A stretch of DNA of 64,000 nt from Halieaceae bacterium (GCA_902520195.1 CABYND010000004.1:1-64000); one strand, 5' to 3'; counted from the stretch's first letter, positions 53,799 to 63,173 are shown. Numbers and translations are program-made. Notes: generated from the letters alone by a model not told the origin.

Positions 53799-53860
53799 GG
53801 CCTAAAACTGAACACTCAATTATGACGGACATGTTTTTTTCCGAGGAGATACTTGGGCAT

Positions 53861-55069
53861 TCACGCTGCCTCCTCCCAGCTTGGGAAGGGATCAGGTAGC
53901 GTTTCCCAGAACTGACGGCCGTTGAGCAACTCATCTTCCGTGAGTAGGCAGGCGTCCAAAGTCTTAGTGATACGCTCTTGATCGAGATTCTGGCCGATGA
54001 AAACCAGTTCTTGACGCATATCACCGAAGGGCTCTTCCCAGCTCTTCTCAATACTCTCGAGGTATTCTGGGTCATCGGGCCAATGTGCGCGGGGTACCGC
54101 TGACCAAAAACGGCCGCCAAACCCATATCTGGCAATACCCCCTGCCTGGCTCCACTGACCAGCAAACTCGGGACGTGTTGCTAGCCAAAAGTAACCTTTT
54201 GATCTGAGTAGCTTCCCGTAGCCTTCCATGCCGTGCAAAAATTGAAAGAACTTTTCTGGGTGGAAGGGTTTGCGCGCTGAGTAAGTAAAGCTCGAGATGC
54301 CGTATTCCTCGGTTTCAGGAATGTGCTCCCCTCGCATCTCCTTCAACCAGCCGGGTGCCTGTTGTGCGCGCGAAAAATCGAATCGGCCCGTGGCGATGAC
54401 TTCGTCTATGTCGATCGCGCCATGAGCAATCGGAATTAACTTGGCGTCGGTGTTGAGTGTTTTCAGTATCGCTTTTAAACCCTCAATTTTTTCCGGGCTT
54501 ACGAGGTCAGTTTTGCTCATCAGGATGACGTCGGCGAACTCAACTTGGTCCACAAGTAAATCTGCAACACTGCGCTCGTCGTCTTCGCCCAGCGACTCCC
54601 CGGTGTCCTGAAGAAATTTGGCCTCTTCATAATCTTTTAAAAAATTTACGGCATCGACCACGGTCACCATGGTGTCCAGATCCGCCACCTCGGACAGCGA
54701 CACACCCTCTTCATCGGCAAAGGTAAATGTTTCTGCTACGGGCAGCGGTTCAGAAATGCCGGTTGATTCAATGACGAGGTAATCAAAGCGGCCCTCGTCA
54801 GCCAATTTTTGGACTTCTTCCAACAAATCTTCCCGCAGGGTGCAGCAGATGCAGCCATTGCTCATCTCAACTAACTTCTCTTCGCTGCGATTGAGCGTGA
54901 CTTCGTTCTTTACAATCGCGGAATCGATGTTGATTTCACTCATGTCGTTGACGATGACAGCCACCCGCCTACCTTCCCGGTTGTTAAGGATATGGCTTAG
55001 AACTGTAGTTTTACCGGCACCTAAAAATCCTGAGAGGACAGTGACCGGCAAACGCGCTTTTGCATCCAT
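53861..55069 (-). CDS. COG0523 zinc metallochaperone GTPase (ZigA-like)
   Basis: A 402-residue CobW-family GTPase: Walker A GFLGAGKT at 14-21, metal motif C-x-C-C at C73-C75-C76 (NGCICC), NKTD-type SKTDLV for guanine, and a C-terminal CobW_C domain ([20 protein letters not shown]). ZigA and relatives hand zinc to enzymes such as histidine ammonia-lyase when zinc is short. It has GGGAG before its ATG. A terminator at 55163-55202 lies between it and the receptor gene, so it probably has its own promoter. Confidence 0.9.
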   Translation of the reverse strand: MDAKARLPVTVLSGFLGAGKTTVLSHILNNREGRRVAVIVNDMSEINIDSAIVKNEVTLNRSEEKLVEMSNGCICCTLREDLLEEVQKLADEGRFDYLVIESTGISEPLPVAETFTFADEEGVSLSEVADLDTMVTVVDAVNFLKDYEEAKFLQDTGESLGEDDERSVADLLVDQVEFADVILMSKTDLVSPEKIEGLKAILKTLNTDAKLIPIAHGAIDIDEVIATGRFDFSRAQQAPGWLKEMRGEHIPETEEYGISSFTYSARKPFHPEKFFQFLHGMEGYGKLLRSKGYFWLATRPEFAGQWSQAGGIARYGFGGRFWSAVPRAHWPDDPEYLESIEKSWEEPFGDMRQELVFIGQNLDQERITKTLDACLLTEDELLNGRQFWETLPDPFPSWEEAA

Positions 55070-55162
55070 AGAGCGACTCCCCGATGAGCCATAAGGCGTT
55101 ATTTAGCAGGCAAGCAAAAGGGTCCCAGATGCTGCTAGAGAGGCACTTGTCAGCCACTCAGC

Positions 55163-55202
55163 AAAAGGGCTTTGGGCAGCAGAAATATTGACCGCCCAAA
55201 GC
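55163..55202 (-). terminator. intrinsic terminator after the zinc receptor gene
   Basis: A nine-base perfect stem, GCTTTGGGC (minus strand 55202-55194) paired with GCCCAAAGC (55177-55169), with a 16-base loop, followed on the minus strand by CC and TTTT (AAAA at 55163-55166 on plus). It ends the leftward receptor transcript 18 bases past its stop codon. Confidence 0.75.
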
Positions 55203-55219
55203 TCTGACGTTAACTCGAC

Positions 55220-57619
55220 TTAAAAGTCCAATCGGAAGCGGAATCCAATGTTGCGACCTGGAAGCGGAACCTGATTCTTCACGAAAGACGCATGATTCCT
55301 CGCTGCTTCATCGGTCAGATTTCGTGCAAAGGCAGTTAACGTTAAGCGCGTCGAGTCGTCAAAACCGTATGACCATGATGCGTCAGCGTTCACCAAAGTG
55401 AAGCCATCCGTGACAGACTCACCAGGTGCCACACTAGTCTGTCGCTCCACATCCTTGACCAAAAGTTTGGCCGAGAAGTCATCCAGCGTGTACCGAGCAG
55501 TAAATATGTTGCGTGCCGGAACAATCCGCGGCACATCCTCGCCATTACTGAACTCTGCATCTACCTCATCCCTAGCAAGACTCAGCTGCAACTCTCCAGC
55601 CGGCAGGGAGAACCGGGCGCCAACCTCAATTTCATAGCCTGTGAAGTCAGCGTCTTGCTGAGTGTAGTTGGCTAGGGTGAGGTCGCCATGATCCATGTGC
55701 TCGTCGTCGTGGTGCTCATCATCATGATCATCGTCGTGGTGCTCATCATCATGATGCTCCTCTTCCATGTGCTCATCATGTTCCTCGTCAAGTTCGTCAC
55801 GGAGGTAAATGTAGTTGTCTATTCTGTTGTGATAGATGGACCCCATCGCATAAAAGACATCGCCTTCGTAATTAAAAGTGAGGTCAACACCATTCGAGCG
55901 TTCCGTATCTAATGCGATATCGCCCACTTCGTAGCGGCCTGTAGCGAGGTGCGCTCCATTCATAAAGAGCTCTATGCTAGAGGGCACCTTGCTGACACTA
56001 GACAAACCTAGCGATACAGATGCCTGATCGTTAAGATCTGTGCTTAGTGTCATGGCCGCACTGAAGACACTCTCGTCGAAAGACTGAGGTTCAAATACCA
56101 TCTCTTCTTCATGGTGCTCATCATCATGATCACCCTCGTGGTCTTCGTCGTGATCCCCCTCATGATCCTCTTCGTGATGCTCGTCCTCATGCATTTCTGC
56201 AATGAAGCCGTCGCGCTCGATTCGATCAAATCGGAATCCTAGATCAAGATCGGCAAAACCGAGGTCGTCCGAGCTGAAGAATCCAACAGTCAACTCAGAT
56301 GATTCGACAGGTGCCATGAAAGCTTCTGCCCCAAAAATAGCCGTCTCTTCATCCGCGTAATTTAAGACAACGCGGCGAACTGCCTCCCCTGAGCTCATAT
56401 CTAAACCTATCTGAACTTCAGTTGATTCATTTTTGAAAACTGTAGGGCCCTCTGCGTGGCCGTGCCCATCATGCTCATCTTCATGCTCATCTTCATGCTG
56501 TCCCTCACCGTGGCCTTCCTCCTCGGCATGCCCTTCCATCAGCTCGTAATCGGTGTCCTTGAAGATGAAATCGATCGAGTTCACGAGAGCAAAAGACGTG
56601 TTAATCGATCCTCGCAGTGTCAGTGTCTCAGATTTGGTTTGTGAAAAAATTCGCTCGCCTTCATGCTCGTCGTGCCCAGCGTGATCATCGTCATGCTCGT
56701 CGTGATCATCGTCATGCTCGTCATGATCATCGTCATGCTCGTCGTCATGGTCGTCGTCATGGTCGTCGTGTCCACCATGTGCTCCATGGTCGTCGCCATG
56801 AAAAGGAATGCCGTAATGGTTGGTCACATCACTGTAGGAAAGCCCAACATATCCCCACTCGCCGGTCTTTGAGAGACCAAGTCGATGAGAGGTGTTCTCT
56901 GAATCAGAATTAGCGAGGCTGCCTTCGGCCCCGTGTTCATCCTCATGATGTTCTTCATGGTCCTCGTCATCGTGATCATCGTGATCTTCGAGGATTGCTC
57001 CGTTAGGAATGTCGTAGTTCTCGAAGTCAGATTCTTGGAAACTATAAGTGAAGTTTATTCCCCCGAAGTTGCCCTGAACTGCAGCATCAAGACCCCCACC
57101 GTCGTTTACATCTTGTGTCTCGCCACCGAGCGACCCTGAAAACCCCTCCAGGTCTGCAATTGGGATTGAGTTATCTACAATGTTGATGATTCCGCCTACA
57201 GATCCGTTGGAGTACATCAATGCTGAGGGCCCGCGAACAATTTCGATCTGTTGCAAGTGGCTTAAGTTCGCATCAACGGGATGATCGACACCTAAACCGG
57301 AGACGTCCCGTACAACAGTGCCGTTATTCAATACTTTAACCCGTGTGCCACCGAGCCCACGAATAATCGGGTGTCCAACGGCCGCGCCAAAATCTGCCGT
57401 TGAAACCCCTAATAAACTGTCTATTTGCTCGCCCAATGATTGGACTCCAGCCGTGTCCACATCATTTCCGGTCAACAAATGAACTGGAACTGCGTTTGAA
57501 CTTTTGATCCCCGTGAAAGATGCTGTTACAACAACCTCTTCCAGCTTGTCTTCACTACCGATAGCCGCAACGGGCAATAACGAAATAGTGGCTAATGCAC
57601 GAGCTGTATGGCGGCGCAT
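55220..57619 (-). CDS. ZnuD-like TonB-dependent zinc receptor with five His/Asp/Glu-rich segments
   Basis: A 799-residue outer-membrane receptor. A signal peptide (ALATISLLPVAAIGS) is followed by TonB box LEEVVVTASF, a plug domain (HPIIRGLGGTRVKVLNN, IEIVRGPSALMYSNGSVGG) and a barrel ending in FRFRLDF. AAGGAG precedes the ATG. It belongs to the ZnuD group that takes up zinc. Five segments rich in His, Asp and Glu, at about residues 210-229, 272-321, 359-390, 474-507 and 607-646, are expected in outside loops and would bind zinc; ZnuD proteins usually have one or two. A palindrome at 57729-57749, the likely Zur operator, lies 110 bases upstream. Confidence 0.9.
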   Translation of the reverse strand: MRRHTARALATISLLPVAAIGSEDKLEEVVVTASFTGIKSSNAVPVHLLTGNDVDTAGVQSLGEQIDSLLGVSTADFGAAVGHPIIRGLGGTRVKVLNNGTVVRDVSGLGVDHPVDANLSHLQQIEIVRGPSALMYSNGSVGGIINIVDNSIPIADLEGFSGSLGGETQDVNDGGGLDAAVQGNFGGINFTYSFQESDFENYDIPNGAILEDHDDHDDEDHEEHHEDEHGAEGSLANSDSENTSHRLGLSKTGEWGYVGLSYSDVTNHYGIPFHGDDHGAHGGHDDHDDDHDDEHDDDHDEHDDDHDEHDDDHAGHDEHEGERIFSQTKSETLTLRGSINTSFALVNSIDFIFKDTDYELMEGHAEEEGHGEGQHEDEHEDEHDGHGHAEGPTVFKNESTEVQIGLDMSSGEAVRRVVLNYADEETAIFGAEAFMAPVESSELTVGFFSSDDLGFADLDLGFRFDRIERDGFIAEMHEDEHHEEDHEGDHDEDHEGDHDDEHHEEEMVFEPQSFDESVFSAAMTLSTDLNDQASVSLGLSSVSKVPSSIELFMNGAHLATGRYEVGDIALDTERSNGVDLTFNYEGDVFYAMGSIYHNRIDNYIYLRDELDEEHDEHMEEEHHDDEHHDDDHDDEHHDDEHMDHGDLTLANYTQQDADFTGYEIEVGARFSLPAGELQLSLARDEVDAEFSNGEDVPRIVPARNIFTARYTLDDFSAKLLVKDVERQTSVAPGESVTDGFTLVNADASWSYGFDDSTRLTLTAFARNLTDEAARNHASFVKNQVPLPGRNIGFRFRLDF
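56658..56805 (-). repeat. low-complexity DNA repeat coding for the longest His-Asp segment
   Basis: A run built from CATGCTCGTC, CATGATCATC and CATGGTCGTC-like units on the plus strand codes, on the minus strand, for alternating HDDDH/HDEH units in the zinc receptor. The repetition makes slippage and length change likely, always in steps that may keep the frame if units are lost whole. Confidence 0.8.
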
Positions 57620-57728
57620 GCCTTTCTCCTTTTAATTGTGTTTGACCAGTGACAAATCAGTCGACTTTCGACCTGATGACCGATTAGGCAGTGCCCTCGT
57701 AGTGAGGGATCAACGGCGTCCCGAGGCT

Positions 57729-57749
57729 AAATGATACCCTGTATCATTT
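57729..57749. promoter_or_regulatory. probable Zur operator between receptor and CobW genes
   Basis: A perfect 9-3-9 palindrome: AAATGATAC (57729-57737), spacer CCT, GTATCATTT (57741-57749). It lies between the divergent zinc receptor (start 57619) and the CobW GTPase (start 57887) and can control both. The same 12-base half AAATGATACCCT occurs at 61361, and a related site precedes zur. This is a sequence observation; Zur as owner is inferred from the genes. Confidence 0.75.
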
Positions 57750-57886
57750 TTATAAAGCAATATCATCGCGCCTTCACGCTACGAAAATGGTTCACGTTTT
57801 ATGAAGTTGCGTTATCCAAGTGTGCTGTCTCGATAAGAAAGTAAACTAGTAGAGAGCTGTAGTTATCAAATGGTCCATCAAAAAAG

Positions 57887-58870
57887 ATGAAAATTACTCC
57901 CGTAAATGTGATCACTGGCTTCTTAGGCGTTGGGAAAACATCGTCGATTCTCAGTCTTCTGCATCAGAAGCCTGCAGATGAAGAATGGGCGATATTGGTG
58001 AACGAGTTTGGGGAAATCGGGGTAGATCAGGGGCTAATAAAGGGACAGATTGCCCCGCGGAATGACGTCATGATTCTCGAGGTGCCGGGTGGCTGCATGT
58101 GTTGTGCGGCAGGATTACCCATGGAGATGGCGTTAAGCCAAATCTTCTTTTTAGGTGAGCCCGACAGGTTAATAATCGAACCAACGGGCTTAGGTCATCC
58201 AGCAGAGGTTTTGGGCGTGCTGGCCGCTGATGCTTATGCAGACCGACTTGAACTACACGCCACGGTAGCACTGGTGGATGCTCGCTCTCTTAATGACGAG
58301 CAGCATTGTGAGCACCCAAGTTTTATTCAGCAGATAGAAATAGCTGATTTGGTTTTAGCGAACAAAGCTGATTTAAGCTCACAGCAAGACTTAGACAGAT
58401 TGAGGGAGTATTTGGATTCGCATCGAAAGGGAAACGTCGGAATGTATCCCGTTGAGTACGGTTCGATAGATATCGCTCTGCTTAATGGACGTTGCTCATG
58501 GTCCGCAAGCCAAGACACTCATCACCACACAGACCCTGAATATGTCCTTGCCGCGGACTTACCTATGCCGGCCTGCGGATATTTGAGGGCTGAAAATGCG
58601 GGTGAGGGCTTCGAGAGTGTCGGTTGGCGGTTCAGCGCTGAAAAGATATTTAATCATACGAAGGTGCGATCATTGCTCCGGCAAATTCAAGCTGAGCGTG
58701 TTAAAGCAGTCATGATCACTGACGCGGGTATTTTTGGTTACAACATCAGTGGCACAGCTTTCTCGGAAGTGTATTTAGACGAATGTGCGGAGAGCCGTCT
58801 GGAAATTATTTCCGTGAAGTCAGACTCTCAATGGGAACAAGCGCTGATGGACTGTCTGAAAGCGGAGTGA
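57887..58870 (+). CDS. CobW-family GTPase, second COG0523 protein
   Basis: A 327-residue protein with GFLGVGKT at 11-18, the metal motif C70-M-C72-C73 (GGCMCC), NKADL for guanine, and a histidine-rich turn DTHHHTD near residue 205-211. The C-terminal CobW_C domain is shorter than in ZigA. It is a different subfamily from the protein at 53861; roles for this group are zinc or other metal delivery. Divergent from the ZnuD-like receptor, it shares the palindrome at 57729-57749, which suggests expression under zinc shortage. Confidence 0.88.
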   Translation: MKITPVNVITGFLGVGKTSSILSLLHQKPADEEWAILVNEFGEIGVDQGLIKGQIAPRNDVMILEVPGGCMCCAAGLPMEMALSQIFFLGEPDRLIIEPTGLGHPAEVLGVLAADAYADRLELHATVALVDARSLNDEQHCEHPSFIQQIEIADLVLANKADLSSQQDLDRLREYLDSHRKGNVGMYPVEYGSIDIALLNGRCSWSASQDTHHHTDPEYVLAADLPMPACGYLRAENAGEGFESVGWRFSAEKIFNHTKVRSLLRQIQAERVKAVMITDAGIFGYNISGTAFSEVYLDECAESRLEIISVKSDSQWEQALMDCLKAE

Positions 58871-58902
58871 ACCGGACGAATAATGCCCAGAGAGTGTCGC
58901 GA

Positions 58903-59355
58903 TTAAACGCCTCGCAGGTAAATTTGCGAGGATTGATTCACGATCTTGCCGTCGTGCTCCCCGGTCACTGTGAGAATGATCGACTCATAACTCGCCCCTT
59001 CAGTCAGTTCGTAGGCAAAGCTGACGCTGCCTGAACGATCTTCGAGAGGGATTTCATTGACGTCTAGGACCACGTTACGTGTGCCTTGCACTTTCAATGA
59101 GACATTTTTGGAAAACATTGGTCGGGAAAAGTTAACGGTCATTGCGCTTTTCTCACCAACTTGTACCCGAGCCATCGAAGGGTGCACTACATCGAACACG
59201 GGCTTTGGCGGCACTAAACCTGCCATCCGGGCGATGGTGCCCTCAACAAGCCCCATGTTGTTTGGGTTGAACATCATATGGTCGTAGCAGGCGTACGAGG
59301 CGGCCGACGTGCTCAGCAAACACAAGGTTGCAAGCATTTTTACTAATCTACCCAT
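58903..59355 (-). CDS. periplasmic protein of the zinc ABC cluster
   Basis: A 150-residue protein with a signal peptide (KMLATLCLLSTSAASYA) followed by a CYDHMMFNP start, with one histidine and two methionines that could bind metal, then a beta-sandwich-like part. AAGGAG precedes the ATG. It follows the permease gene by 49 bases on the same strand, so it belongs to the ATPase-permease operon. It may be the counterpart of the hypothetical Zrg protein in vibrios; I cannot verify this. Convergent with the CobW gene. Confidence 0.7.
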   Translation of the reverse strand: MGRLVKMLATLCLLSTSAASYACYDHMMFNPNNMGLVEGTIARMAGLVPPKPVFDVVHPSMARVQVGEKSAMTVNFSRPMFSKNVSLKVQGTRNVVLDVNEIPLEDRSGSVSFAYELTEGASYESIILTVTGEHDGKIVNQSSQIYLRGV

Positions 59356-59404
59356 GTCACTCCTTCGCTTCGCTGCTTGGGGTATTTTGGCTGCCCAAGC
59401 ACGT

Positions 59405-60640
59405 TTAGCTTATATCTCTTGCAGAAGTATACATCTTTAAAGAGGGGGCAGCAGCGGCCGCCAGCGTGGCCAGCAGCACCGCCCCCAGCATCAGTGCGGC
59501 CTCGGGCGTTAACAAAGTCGCGTCCAAATAGAGACCAAATCTCGAGAAAACGGCGTCTCCGATCATGAACAGCGCCGCATAGAGGCTTACTCCCCCCAAC
59601 AGCATGCCTAACAAGCAGAGGATCATGGCCTCCATTTCGACGAGACAAAAGAGATAAAAGGGACTGGCGCCCATCATGCGCAGGAGATGAATCTCCTGGC
59701 GCCGCTCGCGAATAGAAGCCAGCAGCACGGCACCCATACCGAGCACTGCTGCCAGGAGCACCAGAGCAGAGATCAATCGCAGCACGTTTTCAAACATGCT
59801 CATCATCTGCCACAGCTCAGACAGCGCAACCCCCGGTAAAATCGCCATGAGCGGCTCTCCTGAGAACTGATTGATCTGCCGTTGCACATTAAAAGTGCTC
59901 ATTCTCGATTTTAAACCGAGCATAAAGGCAGTGATGCTCTCAGGCTCTGAAAAGTCAGCGGTGGGGGCGCTCGCGTGTGTAAATGCTCCAATCGGGGCCG
60001 CGGACCCACCAGCATGCATGGCCTCTATACCCTCTAACCGCACATGGATGGTCTGATCGACTGGCGTGCCGGTGGGCGCCAACACGCCTACAACCACAAA
60101 TGGCTGATTGTCGTGCTTGGTAAAGCTGGTGCTCGCCAAGCCGTGCGCAAGAATGATCTCGGTCCCCACGGAATAACCCAAAGCCAATGCCACCTCTGAG
60201 CCAAGCACGGCGTCGAAAGTACCTTCAAACGCCTCACCTTTGGAAAATGTGAGGCGGCGCTTTTTGCCAAAGCTAAAGTGCTCGAAGAAGGCCTGCGTTG
60301 TGCCGACGACGCGGTAACCCTCGTGAGAATCACCCAGTGAGATTGGGATTGCCCACGCGACATCGTCGGAATCCGCAATCTCCCGATAGGCCTGCCAGCT
60401 GATGTTGTCTGTGGGGGAACCGATGCGGAACACGGAATACAGCAGCAAATTTAGTGAGCCAGTCTTGGCCCCAACGATCAGATCAACGCCGGATACGGTG
60501 CTGGCGAAGCTATCGCGAGCTTGTTGGCGGATCTGCTCGATTCCGAGCAGCACGAAAATGGCGACGCTGATGGCCATCAGCGTCATCACCGCTGAGCCTT
60601 TGCGACTCAGTAAGCTTTTCACTGCCACCTTCAAAAACAT
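59405..60640 (-). CDS. ABC transporter permease, MacB/FtsX type (Zrg-like)
   Basis: A 411-residue membrane protein with an N-terminal helix (SAVMTLMAISVAIFVLLGIE), a long periplasmic domain, and three C-terminal helices (LISALVLLAAVLGMGAVLLA and on). This is the FtsX/MacB layout rather than that of ZnuB. It starts 3 bases after the ATPase stop codon, so both are translated together. Its place in a zinc locus with DUF2796 and DUF3299 genes recalls the Vibrio ZrgABCDE system. Confidence 0.85.
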   Translation of the reverse strand: MFLKVAVKSLLSRKGSAVMTLMAISVAIFVLLGIEQIRQQARDSFASTVSGVDLIVGAKTGSLNLLLYSVFRIGSPTDNISWQAYREIADSDDVAWAIPISLGDSHEGYRVVGTTQAFFEHFSFGKKRRLTFSKGEAFEGTFDAVLGSEVALALGYSVGTEIILAHGLASTSFTKHDNQPFVVVGVLAPTGTPVDQTIHVRLEGIEAMHAGGSAAPIGAFTHASAPTADFSEPESITAFMLGLKSRMSTFNVQRQINQFSGEPLMAILPGVALSELWQMMSMFENVLRLISALVLLAAVLGMGAVLLASIRERRQEIHLLRMMGASPFYLFCLVEMEAMILCLLGMLLGGVSLYAALFMIGDAVFSRFGLYLDATLLTPEAALMLGAVLLATLAAAAAPSLKMYTSARDIS

Positions 60641-60643
60641 GAC

Positions 60644-61315
60644 TCACCAGGGCCTTTGTGTGATGTCAGATAGCGCTTCGAGGCGGGTGAAGTGTTCCGC
60701 GAGTGCCATGTCATGACTGACAAATATCAAAGTCATATCGCGCTTGCCAATGAGTTCCATCAATAAAGCAAGAAAGTTATCGCGGTTCTCGCTATCTAGG
60801 GACGATGTGGGTTCGTCCGCAATCAAAAGTGCGGGCGAATTTATTAAGGCTCTCGCGATTGCCACTCTTTGCTGCTGCCCCATGCTGAGATTGGACGTTG
60901 GTTTGGCCCAGTCACTCTGCTCAATCATCAAGGCGTCGAGGAGTGCGCTGGCCTCGTCCCGCCTGTGCGCATTGCCGCCAGACGAAAACGTGCTCGCCAA
61001 TCCGATATTGTCGACGGCATTCAGGTAAGGGATGAGATTGAAACGCTGGAAAACGCAGCCGATGTTGTTTGCTCGAAACTGGTCTCGCTGTTTGGCGGAC
61101 ATTTGGTCCAAGCGCTGGTCCAACACGGAGACGTCTCCACGGGTGCACGGCAGTAGTCCGCTCATGATATTGAGCAGAGTGGTTTTGCCGGCTCCCGACG
61201 GGCCATGTATCAGAACGCGTTCGCCACGCTCGACGCGCCACTGCCCAATATCCAGCAATTGGCGTTGGCTATCATTCCCGTAGGAAAATTGGACTCCAGT
61301 CAGCTGGACAGCCAT
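60644..61315 (-). CDS. ABC transporter ATPase, LolD/MacB type (Zrg-like)
   Basis: A 223-residue ATPase: Walker A GPSGAGKTT at 38-46, signature LSMGQQQR, Walker B LLIADEPTSSLD. The ATG at 61315 gives the normal N-terminus; the frame is open 77 codons more but overlaps the divergent promoter. It pairs with the FtsX-type permease 3 bases downstream. The divergent DUF3299 gene starts 116 bases away, with a Zur-like half-site between the two. Confidence 0.9.
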   Translation of the reverse strand: MAVQLTGVQFSYGNDSQRQLLDIGQWRVERGERVLIHGPSGAGKTTLLNIMSGLLPCTRGDVSVLDQRLDQMSAKQRDQFRANNIGCVFQRFNLIPYLNAVDNIGLASTFSSGGNAHRRDEASALLDALMIEQSDWAKPTSNLSMGQQQRVAIARALINSPALLIADEPTSSLDSENRDNFLALLMELIGKRDMTLIFVSHDMALAEHFTRLEALSDITQRPW

Positions 61316-61360
61316 GAGTGTTGTGCGGTCAGATGACCGTCCTCCTGTCTCACAAGGAGA

Positions 61361-61380
61361 AAATGATACCCTATTAAACC
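61361..61380. promoter_or_regulatory. Zur-like half-site, ABC / DUF3299 divergent promoter
   Basis: AAATGATACCCT at 61361-61372 is identical over 12 bases to the left half of the palindrome at 57729. The right half here (ATTAAACC) is poorly matched, so binding may be weaker. It lies between the leftward ATPase gene and the rightward DUF3299 gene. Confidence 0.55.
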
Positions 61381-61430
61381 GATTTCCAATGGTTGGAGAT
61401 GCTGGGTGGAGAGGGCTTGAGGAACGTTCT

Positions 61431-62027
61431 GTGAAGGTAATTTTGAAAGGATTGTTTTGGGTGGGGATGTTGCAGCTGGCGATCGCTGGCCATGGCGCTT
61501 GGGCACAGAATGACGCAGTGAGCGCAGAGGATAAGAGCGCTTTCACGACCGTCGAGTGGGCCGATCTGATTCCCCCAGAGGTTTTAGAAATCCTGCTGAA
61601 CCCGCCCAGCTATATCGCCGAGATTAAAGACGGCTCAGCTGAGGACCAGATCACCAGCCAGATGAAAAACACGCTGGCCGACGAAGAGGAAGATGCTTAT
61701 CGGCGTGCGCTTGCATCAACAGATGTGAACCCGGCGATGGACGGTCAAAAGATCCGCATCCCCGGTTTTGTGGTCCCGCTCGAATTCGACGAGGATCAAA
61801 CTATCAGCCAGTTTTTTCTGGTGCCTTATTTTGGCGCTTGTCTGCACATGCCGCCGCCGCCACCTAATCAAATTATTCTGGTAGACGCGCCTGAGGGCGT
61901 ACAGATGTCTGCACTCTATGAGCCGTTCTGGTTAGAAGGTGAGGTGAGTACGGTTGTCACTGAGAATGACATGGCCAAATCTGCTTATGCCATGCAGCTA
62001 CACAAGCTGTCGCCCTACAGCGAGTGA
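61431..62027 (+). CDS. DUF3299 periplasmic protein (Zrg-like)
   Basis: A 198-residue protein starting at GTG 61431 (GAGG 8 bases ahead) with a signal peptide (GLFWVGMLQLAIAGHGAWA). Then VEWADLIPPEVLEILLNPPS and GQKIRIPGFVVPLEFDEDQT, LVPYFGACLHMPPPPPNQII: the last matches the DUF3299 conserved core, in which cysteine and histidine (GACLHMPP) may bind metal. It is present in zinc-regulated Zrg loci as I know them from vibrios. The earlier in-frame start at 61314 overlaps the ATPase gene. Confidence 0.82.
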   Translation: MKVILKGLFWVGMLQLAIAGHGAWAQNDAVSAEDKSAFTTVEWADLIPPEVLEILLNPPSYIAEIKDGSAEDQITSQMKNTLADEEEDAYRRALASTDVNPAMDGQKIRIPGFVVPLEFDEDQTISQFFLVPYFGACLHMPPPPPNQIILVDAPEGVQMSALYEPFWLEGEVSTVVTENDMAKSAYAMQLHKLSPYSE

Positions 62028-62032
62028 CGCTA

Positions 62033-62770
62033 TCAGTTTTGTAGATTGACCGAAGGGGACTGCGGTGTGGCCTGACCAGCGCCCTGACCCCAGTCTGCTA
62101 CCCACAACACATCGATTCGCTCTAAGCCAAAGGGCAATCCATCGCGGTTGAAAACGATTCGCGTCAGTGCCTCGTTGCTGTCACACTCAAAGGTATAACT
62201 AGCCGACACGTCGCTATGGGAGTCGGCGCTGGACGCGTCTCCGTCGTCGTGATCATGATGCTCATGCGCGTGGTTATCTGAAGTACTTGCGTGGCCCTCG
62301 TCGTGGTCGTCCGCATGCTCCTCAGCGTGGTCGGCATGTTCCTCTGTATGTTCGTCATCGCCCGCGTGGTCCGTTGCACGGTCCGCTTCCTCATCCGAAT
62401 GATCGGCATGCGCCTCAGGTTGCGATGGCGCTATACCAACGCCTACTAGCGAGGAAACATCGACGGTCGAGTCGATCAGCTTACAGGAGTTGCCTTCTAG
62501 CGAAAATAGGTCAAGCGGCGCCATCAGAATGGCCTCCGCACGCGCCACTGTTGCTTTTTGCTCCTCGGTGACGGCAACCGTTTCAAAGCCCACTAAGCTT
62601 TGTGCCGGGGCGTTGAAGATAAGCTGCACCTCTCTACCTTCGGAGGACAAAAGTAGTTCGGCAGCCCCATGCTCATGTGCACCCCCTGCTGCCCAGGCGG
62701 TGCTGCAGTAACAGGCTGCGGCGCTCAAGATCACGAGGCGCGAACGGCTGCTGGTGCAGCTAGCAATCAT
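62033..62770 (-). CDS. DUF2796 zinc-binding protein (ZrgA-like)
   Basis: A 245-residue secreted protein. A signal peptide (VILSAAACYCSTAWA) is followed by GGAHEHGAAELLLSSEGREV, a hallmark of DUF2796, then a central low-complexity stretch at about residues 120-190 rich in His, Asp, Glu, Ala, and a C-terminal conserved part (TFECDSNEALTRIVFNRDGL). Such proteins bind zinc in the periplasm and likely feed the ABC system. The start overlaps the preceding MerC gene stop by 11 bases. It is convergent with DUF3299, 5 bases between stops. Confidence 0.85.
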   Translation of the reverse strand: MIASCTSSRSRLVILSAAACYCSTAWAAGGAHEHGAAELLLSSEGREVQLIFNAPAQSLVGFETVAVTEEQKATVARAEAILMAPLDLFSLEGNSCKLIDSTVDVSSLVGVGIAPSQPEAHADHSDEEADRATDHAGDDEHTEEHADHAEEHADDHDEGHASTSDNHAHEHHDHDDGDASSADSHSDVSASYTFECDSNEALTRIVFNRDGLPFGLERIDVLWVADWGQGAGQATPQSPSVNLQN

Positions 62771-63173
62771 GACGCGCGCCGCATGATGAAGATACGCAGA
62801 GTTTAAAGTTCAATACGTGACTGCAAGCGACTAGGCCGGACCCCAGCAGCGTGCCAGTGACTTCGAGGGATTCGCCACCGACTTCGTGTCCGAGCAGCGC
62901 TGAGAGAATAAGAATTATGATCCCTGCTACTCCCAAACCCACCACCGGTAGCTTTCTATGTTGTCGGCACCCCATTGTGAGCGCAAAAAAGCTGATAGGA
63001 ATCACGAAAACCAGCAAAGCGAAATGAATGCGTTCATCCTGCAGCCCAGCGATCATGACAGAGGGGTATAACGACACTAAAACTGGCAAGACCAAGCAGT
63101 GAAAAGCACAGGCAAAGGACAAGCTGATAGCTGCTTTGTCTGCTGCCGGCGTCGTCAACATTTGATTCATCAT
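62760..63173 (-). CDS. MerC-domain membrane protein
   Basis: A 137-residue protein with four membrane helices. The MerC family start FACAFHCLVLPVLVSLYPS contains a cysteine and histidine facing the membrane, and the tail CVSSSCGARHDC has three cysteines and one histidine. MerC carries mercuric ions in resistance operons; here no other mer genes exist, and it lies 10 bases after zur, so zinc or another divalent metal is a better guess. Translationally coupled to the DUF2796 gene. Confidence 0.8.
   Translation of the reverse strand: MMNQMLTTPAADKAAISLSFACAFHCLVLPVLVSLYPSVMIAGLQDERIHFALLVFVIPISFFALTMGCRQHRKLPVVGLGVAGIIILILSALLGHEVGGESLEVTGTLLGSGLVACSHVLNFKLCVSSSCGARHDC

Noticed and set aside
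56617..56913. Histidine/arginine-rich frame on the plus strand opposite the zinc receptor
   Set aside because: It arises from the low-complexity repeat read in the other direction, without start signals.
62760..63173. Mercury resistance operon
   Set aside because: MerC-like protein only; no merR, merA, merT or merP is near, and zur lies beside it.
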